A stretch of DNA of 11,851 nt from GWA2-46-15 sp964551525 (lineage in GTDB: Bacteria > Patescibacteriota > Minisyncoccia > Minisyncoccales > GWA2-46-15). The notes below the pieces were generated by a model. It had not been told where the DNA came from. It saw nothing but the letters and a program-made list of their open reading frames with translations, and ran no database searches. A program made the position numbers and the translations under genes. Positions 5,127 to 11,851 of this stretch are shown piece after piece. The stretch lies in the NCBI GenBank assembly GCA_964551525.1, contig CAZKCH010000014.1, forward strand, positions 1 through 11,851, in the 5' to 3' direction. How positions within the stretch are numbered: the first letter of the stretch is position 1; every line of letters starts with the position of its first letter.

Positions 5127-6200
5127 ATGGCCTCCCATCTTTCCATTGGCATTGTTGGATTGCCCAATGTGGGCAAATCCACTTTATTTCAGACCCTGAC
5201 AAAAAAGCAGGTTGATTGTTCTAATTATCCTTTCGCCACTATTGATCCGAACGTGGGCGTGGTGGCCGTGCCGGATGAGCGGGTGGATAAATTAGCGGAG
5301 TTGGAAAAATCAGCTAAGAAAATCTATGCGACGGTGGAGTTTTTTGACATTGCCGGCTTGGTTAAGGGTGCGGCCGCGGGTGAGGGCTTGGGCAATAAAT
5401 TCTTAGCCAATATCCGCGAGACCGATGCCATTTTATATATTCTCCGCGCTTTTACCGACCCGAATATTATTAATACTCAAAACAGCATTGATCCGATCAG
5501 AGACAAAGAAATTTTAGACACCGAACTGATTCTTAAGGATTTGGAAACAATTTCTAAGAGAGCTGACGATTTGGCTAAAGAAGCGCGGGCAGGCAAGAAG
5601 GATTCGGAAAAAGAGTTTCTTGCCATCAGTAAAGCCAAGGCGTTTTTAGAGCAAGGCAAGGTTTTGGTAGAGCAGGAATTTACCGATGAGGAAAAAGTTG
5701 TTATCCGCTCCTGTCAATTTTTAACCATGAAGCCGCGGCTTTACTTGCTTAATGGCAAGGATGGGGAGGTGCCAGGGGAAATCATCAGCGTTTTTCAAAA
5801 AAATAATTGGTCTTATCTGATTATTGATATTCTGACCGAGTTGGAGGCCGCTACTTTTAATACGGAAGAGAGGGCATCTCTGGGTTTGCGGATAGAATCA
5901 GAGCTGGATTTGCTGATCAAAAAGTCATACGAGCTTTTGGATCTGATTACGTTTTTGACCACCGGGCCGGACGAGACGCGGGCTTGGACCATCAAAAAAG
6001 GAACTTTGGCGCCGGCTGCGGGCGGGGTAATCCATACTGATTTTGAGGCCAATTTTATCAAAGCCGAAGTGATTGGCTGGCAAGCGCTTTTGGATTGCCA
6101 CGGCTATGCTCAAGCCAGGGAAAAGGGTTTGTTGCGCACCGAGGGCAAGGAATATGTTGTTCAAGATGGCGATATCGTTGAGATAAAACACTCGGCTTAA
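5127..6200 (+). CDS. ychF: YchF/OLA1-type P-loop NTPase
   Basis: The 357-aa protein is a YchF (OLA1/Obg-related) NTPase, near the usual length of about 363. YchF proteins bind ribosomes and hydrolyse ATP in preference to GTP. The G1 motif is GLPNVGKST (11-19), the switch region includes YPFATIDPNVGVV (34-46), and G3 is DIAGLVKGA (74-82). A helical coiled-coil insertion spans about 127-190. The C-terminal TGS domain (about 272-355) has the family hallmarks FLTTGPDETRAWTIKKG (276-292), GVIHTDFE (300-307) and YVVQDGDI (343-350). The G4 position, normally NxxE in YchF, reads NGKD (209-212), which is unusual. The gene has a strong promoter ending at the start codon and lies 3 nt upstream of the sigma-factor gene, so the two are probably co-transcribed. 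Confidence 0.97.
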   Translation: MASHLSIGIVGLPNVGKSTLFQTLTKKQVDCSNYPFATIDPNVGVVAVPDERVDKLAELEKSAKKIYATVEFFDIAGLVKGAAAGEGLGNKFLANIRETDAILYILRAFTDPNIINTQNSIDPIRDKEILDTELILKDLETISKRADDLAKEARAGKKDSEKEFLAISKAKAFLEQGKVLVEQEFTDEEKVVIRSCQFLTMKPRLYLLNGKDGEVPGEIISVFQKNNWSYLIIDILTELEAATFNTEERASLGLRIESELDLLIKKSYELLDLITFLTTGPDETRAWTIKKGTLAPAAGGVIHTDFEANFIKAEVIGWQALLDCHGYAQAREKGLLRTEGKEYVVQDGDIVEIKHSA

Positions 6201-6203
6201 GCC

Positions 6204-6770
6204 ATGACCTTAAAAGAAGAAAAAGAACTGATTAAAAGGGTGAAAAAGGACCCGGCCGCATTTGGCCGGCTTTATGACGAACATTATCAAAAGATTTTTG
6301 GTTATGTTTTGCGCCGCACCGGCGACATCGACATCAGCCAAGACGTGGTTTCGGAAACATTTTTGAAAGCAATGAAGAATTTGCCGCGGTTTAAGTGGCA
6401 AGGAGTGTCATTCTCCAGCTGGCTTTACCGGATTGCCGCCAATGAAGTGGTGAATTTTTTCCGGAAAAAAAAGCCGACCGCGTCTCTGGCCGCCATTGCT
6501 GAACCGGCTTTTGAAAAAGATATTCTGGAAGGCATCTCTTCAGCCGAGGAAAAATTGAAAGAGCATCAGGACTTTTTGGCAATCAGAAAGCAAATCAGCG
6601 GCCTTTCGGAAAAATACCAGCGGGTTTTGGCCTTGCGGTTTTTTGAAAATAAGCAAATTAAAGAGATTGGAGAGATTTTGGGCAAGAGCGAGGGCACGAT
6701 TAAATCCTTGCTTCACCGGGGCCTGGCGCGGCTAAGGCAACAGATCAATGCCACGAATCAAGGTTTATAG
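6204..6770 (+). CDS. ECF-type sigma-70 family RNA polymerase sigma factor
   Basis: The 188-aa protein has the two-domain layout of an extracytoplasmic-function sigma factor. Region 2 spans about 19-90: YDEHYQKIFGYVLRRTGD, DVVSETFLKAM (47-57, core RNA polymerase contact) and FSSWLYRIAANEVVNFFRKKK (70-90, -10 recognition). Region 4 spans about 126-180: LSEKYQRVLALRFFENK (134-150), then a helix-turn-helix, IKEIGEILGKSEGTIKSLLHRGLARLR (152-178), for -35 binding. There is no region 1.1 or 3. It begins 3 nt after ychF with no Shine-Dalgarno. The gene 11 nt downstream encodes a one-TM protein that probably acts as its anti-sigma factor. The target promoters are not identifiable here. Confidence 0.93.
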   Translation: MTLKEEKELIKRVKKDPAAFGRLYDEHYQKIFGYVLRRTGDIDISQDVVSETFLKAMKNLPRFKWQGVSFSSWLYRIAANEVVNFFRKKKPTASLAAIAEPAFEKDILEGISSAEEKLKEHQDFLAIRKQISGLSEKYQRVLALRFFENKQIKEIGEILGKSEGTIKSLLHRGLARLRQQINATNQGL

Positions 6771-6781
6771 CGTTCTATTAT

Positions 6782-7477
6782 ATGGAGATTAATGATTTAG
6801 TTAAAAAATTAGAGGGACTGAAACTGCCGGAAATCGAGCTTTTGGGGCACAAACACCAGTTGCGCTATTTTTTGCTTTCCCGCTATCAAAAGGCGCAAAA
6901 ACAAGCTTTTGTCCTTGATTTATTTTTGAAAGCCGCGCCCGTGGGCTTTGCTTTGATTGCTTTGGTTCTTGTTTTTTCAAACAGTTCTTTATTTCCTTTG
7001 CCGAGTGCGGCTCTGGCAAAAGAAATTGCCATGCAGGATCCGCGGGTGACGGCGTTAATGGAGCAGGGGGCGATTATCAAGGAAACCCAATTGGCTGATT
7101 CGCGCGGTTATATAATGATTCAAGAAACAGCGAGTGTTTTCCTGGTGGAAGTCGATTTTAAAACAAAGAAAGTCGGCAATTTCAAAGAAACAATTTTAAC
7201 TCCATCGGCGCTTAGCCAATCGGAAAAAATGCGGATTCAAGATATTAGCGAGCAAAGCGAAGCGGTGAAAAAAGAGATTCCCGAAGAAGCCGGCATCAGG
7301 GAAATCAGATCATCAATGCCTCAACCGAAGTTAATTAAAAAAGGCGGGGAGATAGAGGTTTTTCCGGCCCGGGAGGCAATGATAATTTATCGTAATAACG
7401 GCAATCAGTGGCAAACCACGGTTGATCTAGGCGCGGGGCGAGTTAAAGAGATCGAGTTTATAGGAGAAAATAGATAG
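6782..7477 (+). CDS. One-TM membrane protein, probable anti-sigma factor
   Basis: The 231-aa protein has a cytoplasmic-looking N-terminal region (about 1-48) containing LKLPEIELLGHKHQLRYFLL. This resembles the short 'P-E-I-E-x-x-x-H-K-x-x-L-R-x-x-L-L' segment often found in proteins paired with ECF sigma factors in CPR genomes, although the zinc-binding HxxxCxxC motif is absent. One hydrophobic helix spans about 49-72 (APVGFALIALVLVF at its core). The rest (about 73-231) is a polar, strand-rich domain, presumably extracytoplasmic. Its position 11 nt after the sigma gene is the classic sigma/anti-sigma arrangement. The role is inferred from context; a different partner function is possible. 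Start ATG 6782 has no Shine-Dalgarno. Confidence 0.75.
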   Translation: MEINDLVKKLEGLKLPEIELLGHKHQLRYFLLSRYQKAQKQAFVLDLFLKAAPVGFALIALVLVFSNSSLFPLPSAALAKEIAMQDPRVTALMEQGAIIKETQLADSRGYIMIQETASVFLVEVDFKTKKVGNFKETILTPSALSQSEKMRIQDISEQSEAVKKEIPEEAGIREIRSSMPQPKLIKKGGEIEVFPAREAMIIYRNNGNQWQTTVDLGAGRVKEIEFIGENR

Positions 7478-7536
7478 ATAACTAATTTTTCGCAGCAATC
7501 TGTATTTTATTAATTAATAAACTAAAAGATAAAATT

Positions 7537-9537
7537 ATGAGTATTTTCACTAAGCCAGTTGATAAAAGGGTTTCCGTTTTAGTTTTATTGGTGATGCTGG
7601 CCGCGGCGGTTGGCGTCAGCTATCTTTCCTGCGGGGAAGAATTGTCGCAGTTGTCGATTTATATTAAGGAAAAACTGCCCAAGATTTTCACGGTTTCGTC
7701 CGCGTTCCGCAAATTCATTTCCGAGCAGGATTTCCGGGATTATCTGGCAAAAGCCATGGGTCAAGAATATAGTTATGGCATTGGCGCCGGTGATTTCAGG
7801 GCAGAAAGTTTAATGCCGGTGCCGGCGGGCATGGGCAAAGGAGAAGATGGCGGTGGGACAGCCGAGCGGGTATCGGGAACTAATGTCCAGGTGGAAAATA
7901 TCGATGAGCCGGATGTGGTTAAAACCGACGGCAAAAACATTTATTTTTCCCGCGAGAGTTATTATTGGCGCACCCCGTTTTTGATGGAGTCAAGCGATAA
8001 GTCCATTATGCCGCCAATGGAAACGCCGAAAACGCAGGTGATCAATGCTTTTCCACCCGCTGATTTGGAAAATATTTCTACCATTGATAAAACCGGCAAT
8101 CTGCTTTTATCAAAAAATACTTTGGCGATTTTTACTAATGAAGGCGTTTTTGGTTATGATGTTTCTGATCCGAAAAATCCCCAAAAAAAATGGGAGGCAG
8201 AATATGGCGAAAACAGCGCTTTGGTATCGGCCCGGCTTTATCAGGATAAAATTTATCTGATCACCCGTTCTTATGTCAGCGAATCCCGGCTTTGCCCGAT
8301 TGAAATTATGAAAGTCGGGGGCGTGTCTTTGTCGGTCAGGTGCTTTGATATTTATCATCCGCAAGAAATTATCCCTACGGACAGCGTTTTTACGGCCCTG
8401 ATTTTGGATGGTCAGACCGGCAAAGCGGAAAAGACGGTTTCTTTTGTCGGCAGTTCCGGCACCACCACGGTTTATATGTCAGAGACATCTCTTTTCGCCG
8501 CTTATTCCTATTATGAAGACACGGCCAAGTTTATCTTGGGTTTTTTCAAAGAAAAGGCGCGTGATTTATTTCCCGTTAACTTGATTGCCAAAATAGAAAA
8601 ATTAGCCGGTTATGATTTGAATCAGCAGACGAAAATAACGGAATTGCAGTATCTCTTAGGCGACTATTGGAATTCTCTGAATCAGGACGATCGTTTGAAA
8701 GCGGAGAATGAATTAACCAATCGTTTTTCCGATTATCTGAAATTGCATCAGCGGGAATTGGAAAAAACCGGCTTGGTCAAAATCGGCCTTGATGATTTTA
8801 GAGTGGCGGCTAACGGATCAGTGCCGGGCCATCTTCTCAATCAGTTTTCCATCGATGAATATGACGGCAATTTGCGCGTGGCAATCACAGCGGGCGAACG
8901 CTGGTGGGGTTGGGGGCTTTTCAGTAGCGCTGATCAAAGCGTGAATGACGTTTATGTTTTGGACAGCAATTTAAAAACCATTGGTTCAATCAAGGACTTG
9001 GGTTTGGGCGAAAGGATTTATTCCGCCCGATTCATCGGAGAAAAGGGTTATTTGGTGACTTTCAAAGAAACCGATCCTTTTTATGTCTTGAATTTATCTA
9101 ATCCAAGGAATCCAGTGATGGCCGGCGAGTTGAAAATCCCGGGCTATTCCGCTTATTTGCATCCTATCAGCGATGGTTTGATTTTGGGTATTGGCCGCGA
9201 GAATTGGCAGGTAAAGATTTCTTTGTTTGACGTCAGTAATCCGGCCAAGCCGCTTGAGGCGGGGAAATACATCTTAAACGAATCCTGGTCTGATATTTTA
9301 AATACCCATCATGCTTTTCTTTTGGACGCCAAACATAAAATATTCTTTTTGCCCGGCAGTCAAGGCGGTTATGTTTTCTCTTATGAGAACAATGGCCTGG
9401 AAATGAAAAAAGCGGCGAGCGGTATTGCGGCCAAGCGGGCGATTTACCTCAACGATTATTTGTATATCATCGGCGATGACAAAATCATTGTTTTCAACGA
9501 ACTCGATTGGCAAAAAGTGAGCGAGTTGGAATTGTAA
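7537..9537 (+). CDS. Secreted or membrane-anchored beta-propeller protein (PF09826-type)
   Basis: The 666-aa protein starts with a basic N-terminus and a hydrophobic helix (about 11-30, VSVLVLLVMLAAAVGVSYL) ending at Cys32, so it is a signal anchor or, less likely, a lipoprotein, since the lipobox is poor. It carries the beta-propeller signature TNVQVENIDEPDVVKTDG (115-132) and a second family segment, PGHLLNQFSIDEYDGNLRVAI (430-450, quoted as landmarks). Later blades include ISLFDVSNPAKPLEAGKY and ILNTHHAFLLDAKHKIFFLPG. An alpha-helical, charged insertion sits at about 330-425. PF09826 proteins are extracellular; their substrates are unknown. Placement after the sigma/anti-sigma pair suggests it is a surface protein controlled by that pair. 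There is no Shine-Dalgarno before ATG 7537; TAAACT at 7518-7523 is a possible -10 element. Confidence 0.9.
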   Translation: MSIFTKPVDKRVSVLVLLVMLAAAVGVSYLSCGEELSQLSIYIKEKLPKIFTVSSAFRKFISEQDFRDYLAKAMGQEYSYGIGAGDFRAESLMPVPAGMGKGEDGGGTAERVSGTNVQVENIDEPDVVKTDGKNIYFSRESYYWRTPFLMESSDKSIMPPMETPKTQVINAFPPADLENISTIDKTGNLLLSKNTLAIFTNEGVFGYDVSDPKNPQKKWEAEYGENSALVSARLYQDKIYLITRSYVSESRLCPIEIMKVGGVSLSVRCFDIYHPQEIIPTDSVFTALILDGQTGKAEKTVSFVGSSGTTTVYMSETSLFAAYSYYEDTAKFILGFFKEKARDLFPVNLIAKIEKLAGYDLNQQTKITELQYLLGDYWNSLNQDDRLKAENELTNRFSDYLKLHQRELEKTGLVKIGLDDFRVAANGSVPGHLLNQFSIDEYDGNLRVAITAGERWWGWGLFSSADQSVNDVYVLDSNLKTIGSIKDLGLGERIYSARFIGEKGYLVTFKETDPFYVLNLSNPRNPVMAGELKIPGYSAYLHPISDGLILGIGRENWQVKISLFDVSNPAKPLEAGKYILNESWSDILNTHHAFLLDAKHKIFFLPGSQGGYVFSYENNGLEMKKAASGIAAKRAIYLNDYLYIIGDDKIIVFNELDWQKVSELEL

Positions 9538-9543
9538 AACTGC

Positions 9544-9571
9544 TTGCGCGATTTCGGGCGTCGGGTAAGAT
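9544..9571 (+). promoter_or_regulatory. Promoter of the first glycosyltransferase gene, near-leaderless
   Basis: TTGCGC (9544-9549), 16 nt, then TAAGAT (9566-9571) form a promoter candidate whose predicted start falls at about 9578-9580, at ATG 9580. TAAGAT matches the -10 element proposed for the operon at 270. Confidence 0.45.
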
Positions 9572-9579
9572 AAAGGAAT

Positions 9580-10236
9580 ATGGCGCAAGAAAAAAGCATT
9601 TCTGTAGTTATTCCTGTCTTTAACGAAGAGAAAACCGTGGCCAAAGTAGTGGCGGCGGTTTTGGAATGGAATAGAGCCAGGGAAGTTATTTGTGTTGATG
9701 ATGGTTCCAGCGATAAAAGCCAGGAAATTTTAAAGGAGTTTGGAGATAAAATAAAAGTGATTAATCTTGAAAAAAATCATGGCAAGGGTTTTGCTATGGC
9801 CGCGGGAATTGAGGCGGCCGCGGGAGAGGTAATTATTTTTACAGATTCGGACATTTTAAATCTTTGCGAAAAACATCTCAATGATCTTTTGGATCCTATT
9901 TTAAATAGCGGTTTTTCGGCGGTCATCGGTGTAGCCGCTAATGAAAAAGGTCGTTATAAGTTTCCCATTGATGTTTTCGTTAGTGGCCAGAGAGCTTATT
10001 TAAAAGAGATTCTTTTACCTTATTTATCAAGGATAGCTAAAGCGGGCTACGGCGTGGAAATATTTCTTAACAGACTAGTTTCAAAGAAGAAAAAAAAGTT
10101 TGTCGCCTTGAGGGGATTAATACACGTTATCAAAGAGAAGAAATGGAGGGCGTCATTAGTTTTCCGTAAAAAGCTTGAGGTGGCGAGAGATGTTATTAAA
10201 GAGATGGTGAAAAAAGATATTTTTTCTAAACAATAA
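9580..10236 (+). CDS. Family-2 glycosyltransferase, compact form (218 aa)
   Basis: The 218-aa enzyme has a GT-A fold: ISVVIPVFNEEKTVAKVV (7-24), the UDP-binding segment VICVDDGSSDKS (36-47), NHGKGFAMAAGIEAAAGEV (66-84) and the metal-binding D-x-D at TDSD (88-91, D89 and D91). A later block, SGQRAYLKEI, followed by AGYGVEIFLNR (155-165) is shared with the gene at 10964. It resembles DPM1/GtrB-like inverting transferases that move a sugar from a nucleotide donor to a lipid or glycan, but the donor and acceptor are unknown. No membrane segment is visible, though the C-terminus is strongly basic, which may help membrane association. It is 5 nt upstream of the next glycosyltransferase. Confidence 0.88.
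   Translation: MAQEKSISVVIPVFNEEKTVAKVVAAVLEWNRAREVICVDDGSSDKSQEILKEFGDKIKVINLEKNHGKGFAMAAGIEAAAGEVIIFTDSDILNLCEKHLNDLLDPILNSGFSAVIGVAANEKGRYKFPIDVFVSGQRAYLKEILLPYLSRIAKAGYGVEIFLNRLVSKKKKKFVALRGLIHVIKEKKWRASLVFRKKLEVARDVIKEMVKKDIFSKQ
9616..9638 (+). repeat. 23-nt identical block in paralogous glycosyltransferase genes, copy 1
   Basis: This stretch begins GTCTTTAACGAAGAG and is identical over 23 nt to 11000-11022. Both copies begin exactly 36 nt after their start codons and encode VFNEEKTV of the GT2 N-terminal motif. Confidence 0.85.
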
Positions 10237-10241
10237 TCTAT

Positions 10242-10937
10242 ATGGCAAAGCCATTTATTAGCATTATTACCTGCACTAAAAACAGCGAAAGGTTTTTAAA
10301 AGAATGTTTGGACTCAGTTTCGCGCCAGACTTACCGAAACTTTGAGCACGTATTCGTGGACGGATTTTCCCAAGACGGGACCATAAAAATCATTGAGGAT
10401 TATATCCGGGAGAATCCGGATATTATAGCCAGAGTTATTCAATCAGAGCCCAAAGGCATTGCTGACGCCATGAACGTCGGCATTAGGAGTTCCCAGGGGG
10501 AGGTTTTACATTTTCTTCATAGCGATGATTATTACTATTCCCCTGAGTCTTTGGATAAAGTTGTTAAGTTATTTGAAGAAAACCCAGGGGCGAATGTGAT
10601 CACGGGCAACGATATTAGAAGAGTTGGTAATAGGGTTTTTGTTTTGACCGGAAAAAATCTTTTAGGGCTGATCATACATTTTATGAATAAATTTTCTCAT
10701 CCGAATACCTTTATGAAAATGGCGATATTCAATAAATACGGTTTATTTGACGAGACTTTTAAAATAGCAATGGACGTTGAGCATTTTTATAAATGGAATA
10801 AAAAGGAGAAAATTATTTCTGTTGACGACAATTTCACGATTTTTAGACATCATCAAAAAAGCATTTCAGCTGGTCTTGGATTGAATAAATTAGCTGTCTT
10901 ATGGGAAAACTTCAGGTTGTTTACAAGAAAACGATAA
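10242..10937 (+). CDS. Family-2 glycosyltransferase, WcaA-like (231 aa)
   Basis: The 231-aa protein is a different GT2 branch from its neighbours. It starts FISIITCTKNSERFLKECLD (5-24), then SVSRQTYRNFEHVFVDGFSQDGT, with Ser/Asp residues for the nucleotide. GIADAMNVGIRSSQGEVLHFLHSDD (72-96) contains the family's acidic motif at D95-D96, quoted here as landmarks. A C-terminal block has FSHPNTFMKMAIFNKYGLFDE and ends in FRLFTRKR. This layout is common in colanic-acid-type and O-antigen transferases (WcaA/WcaG-class clusters). Donor and acceptor are not predictable. The gene lies between two paralogous GT2 genes, 5 nt after the first and 26 nt before the second, so the three likely act on one glycan. 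There is no Shine-Dalgarno. Confidence 0.9.
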   Translation: MAKPFISIITCTKNSERFLKECLDSVSRQTYRNFEHVFVDGFSQDGTIKIIEDYIRENPDIIARVIQSEPKGIADAMNVGIRSSQGEVLHFLHSDDYYYSPESLDKVVKLFEENPGANVITGNDIRRVGNRVFVLTGKNLLGLIIHFMNKFSHPNTFMKMAIFNKYGLFDETFKIAMDVEHFYKWNKKEKIISVDDNFTIFRHHQKSISAGLGLNKLAVLWENFRLFTRKR

Positions 10938-10951
10938 AGCGCGCCTATAAC
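10921..10951 (+). promoter_or_regulatory. Possible promoter of the third glycosyltransferase gene
   Basis: TTACAA (10921-10926), 19 nt, then TATAAC (10946-10951) could drive a start near 10958, about 6 nt before ATG 10964. The sequence GATAAAG followed by AATATG just before this start also appears before the paralogue at 9580, so the region may have been duplicated with the gene. Confidence 0.3.
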
Positions 10952-10963
10952 AGATAAAGTAAT

Positions 10964-11743
10964 ATGATCCAAGGGAGAAATATTTCAGTTATCATCCCCG
11001 TCTTTAACGAAGAGAAAACCGTAGCCAGTGTGGTCAAGGCGGTTTTAGATTCCGGTTTTGCTGCAGAAGTGATTTGCGTCAATGACGGATCAACCGATAA
11101 AAGCAAAGAGGTTTTAGAAGGATTTGGTGACAAAATTAAGCTGATTAGTTTTGTTAAAAATCACGGCAAGGGCGCGGCCTTGGCGGTTGGGGTGCGGGCG
11201 GCGAGAGGCGAGATCGTTGTTTTTCTCGACGCTGATTTAATCGGTTTAGAAAAAAAACATTTAGAAAAGTTAGTTTTACCGCTTTTGACCGAAAAGGCGA
11301 GAGGGGTAATCGGTCAGATTTATTATGGCAAGGATTTTTTGGCACAGTTGAAAGTATTTTCCGGAGAAAGAGCATATTGGCGTAAAGATCTTTTGGGGCA
11401 TTTGGATGAAATCGCAAAAACAAGGTACGGCGTTGAGATATATCTTAATTCAATTTTCAAAAGAAGGCGAGTGAGAACCGTTTCTTTGAAAGGACTTGGC
11501 CAGACTATCAAGTACAAAAAAATGAATTTTTCCGAGGCGTCGAAAGATTACTTGAAGGAAGGTAAGGAGATGATAAAAACCGCTTCTAAAATAGAAAAAG
11601 TAAAAATGGAAAAACTTAACCATGCCCTGAATAGAAAAATATCAATAGAAGACGTTTTAAGATTGTTAAGTCAATTTAGGGATAAAAAAGTGGTTCGCGA
11701 ATTAAGAACGTATTTGTCGCGGGTTTTTGATGACGGGACTTAA
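10964..11743 (+). CDS. Family-2 glycosyltransferase, paralogue of the 9580 gene (259 aa)
   Basis: The 259-aa protein aligns without gaps to the 9580 product over the N-terminal domain: ISVIIPVFNEEKTV (7-20), EVICVNDGSTDKSKEVL (35-51), NHGKGAALAVG (66-76) and D-x-D at D89 and D91, the same residue numbers. SGERAYWRKDLLG (133-145) and RYGVEIYLNS (154-163) continue the match. The C-terminus is about 40 residues longer, with a helical, highly charged tail (SIEDVLRLLSQFRDKKVVRELRTYL lies at about 227-251, cited as a landmark). The enzyme probably transfers sugar to the same class of acceptor as its paralogue, with different specificity. No membrane helix is seen. There is no Shine-Dalgarno; the tail after VFDDGT ends at TAA 11741-11743. 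Confidence 0.88.
   Translation: MIQGRNISVIIPVFNEEKTVASVVKAVLDSGFAAEVICVNDGSTDKSKEVLEGFGDKIKLISFVKNHGKGAALAVGVRAARGEIVVFLDADLIGLEKKHLEKLVLPLLTEKARGVIGQIYYGKDFLAQLKVFSGERAYWRKDLLGHLDEIAKTRYGVEIYLNSIFKRRRVRTVSLKGLGQTIKYKKMNFSEASKDYLKEGKEMIKTASKIEKVKMEKLNHALNRKISIEDVLRLLSQFRDKKVVRELRTYLSRVFDDGT
11000..11022 (+). repeat. 23-nt identical block in paralogous glycosyltransferase genes, copy 2
   Basis: This copy is identical over 23 nt to 9616-9638 and sits at the same offset from its start codon. The two copies are 1384 nt apart in direct orientation and flank the gene at 10242. Confidence 0.85.
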
Positions 11744-11775
11744 CGATATTTTCTCGTGATTTTTAGCCGAAGTTC

Positions 11776-11784
11776 TGCTAAAAT
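11776..11784 (+). promoter_or_regulatory. Extended -10 promoter for the gene starting at 11817
   Basis: TGCTAAAAT is an extended -10 element (TG, one base, TAAAAT) with no clear -35 needed. The start would be near 11791, leaving a leader of about 26 nt without a Shine-Dalgarno. Confidence 0.4.
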
Positions 11785-11816
11785 GAAATATCATAATAAT
11801 CTTTAACAGCAAAAAT

Positions 11817-11851
11817 ATGGTCACTCCCGAATTAGTCACATTTATTAAGAA
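11817..11851 (+). CDS. Start of a partial gene (11 codons visible)
   Basis: ATG 11817 opens a frame that runs off the window: MVTPELVTFIK. The pattern P-E-L-x-x-x-I-K resembles the start of a short helical segment placed at the N-terminus of several CPR membrane proteins (often P-E-L-L-x-Y-I-K followed by a KEEI repeat), but 11 residues are too few to assign anything. An extended -10 element precedes it and the +4 base is G, as in many starts in this window. Confidence 0.5.
   Translation, partial: MVTPELVTFIK

Noticed and set aside
7530..7535. TAAAAT just before ATG 7537 as a -10 element
   Set aside because: It ends 1 nt before the start codon, which would place transcription initiation inside the coding region; TAAACT at 7518-7523 is more reasonable.

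Overview
The window looks like a chromosomal segment of a Candidate Phyla Radiation (Patescibacteria/Parcubacteria-like) bacterium. This is inferred from moderate G+C, dense packing of short operons, standard use of TGA as a stop, most genes lacking a Shine-Dalgarno site, and protein types common in that group: a UvrD-RecB-type helicase-nuclease fusion, compact family-2 glycosyltransferases, and an ECF sigma factor paired with a one-TM protein and a secreted beta-propeller. I saw no rRNA, tRNA, CRISPR array or insertion sequence.

Left part (1-4408). A membrane-anchored protein leaves the window on the minus strand, with a strong Shine-Dalgarno. Divergent from it is a tight four-gene operon: a small membrane protein, a protein with a V4R-like C-terminal signature, an Mth938/DUF498-like protein, and a 946-aa superfamily-1 helicase with a C-terminal PD-(D/E)XK nuclease and four cysteines placed for an Fe-S cluster. 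Gaps are 9 nt, 15 nt and a 1-nt TGATG overlap. Only the helicase-nuclease has a clear biochemical role, in DNA end processing or repair.

Middle (4409-5126). A convergent region holds two small minus-strand genes with near-perfect Shine-Dalgarno sites. One encodes a 34-aa Cys/His-rich microprotein (4479-4583) with its own promoter, an upstream palindrome and a leader hairpin. The other encodes an 86-aa orphan protein. Each is followed by a hairpin terminator. This is the least explained part of the window.

Right part (5127-11851). ychF starts at or next to the predicted transcription start, so it may be leaderless. It is followed 3 nt later by an ECF sigma factor, then a one-TM protein likely to be its anti-sigma factor, then a surface beta-propeller protein of the PF09826 type. 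Together these look like an envelope-signalling module. Next come three family-2 glycosyltransferases. The first and third are paralogues sharing similar start regions and an identical 23-nt block, and they flank an unrelated WcaA-like enzyme. The start of another SD-less gene closes the window.

Genes with strong Shine-Dalgarno sites are exactly the three small minus-strand ones. The twelve plus-strand starts have none, and seven of these are followed by G at +4.
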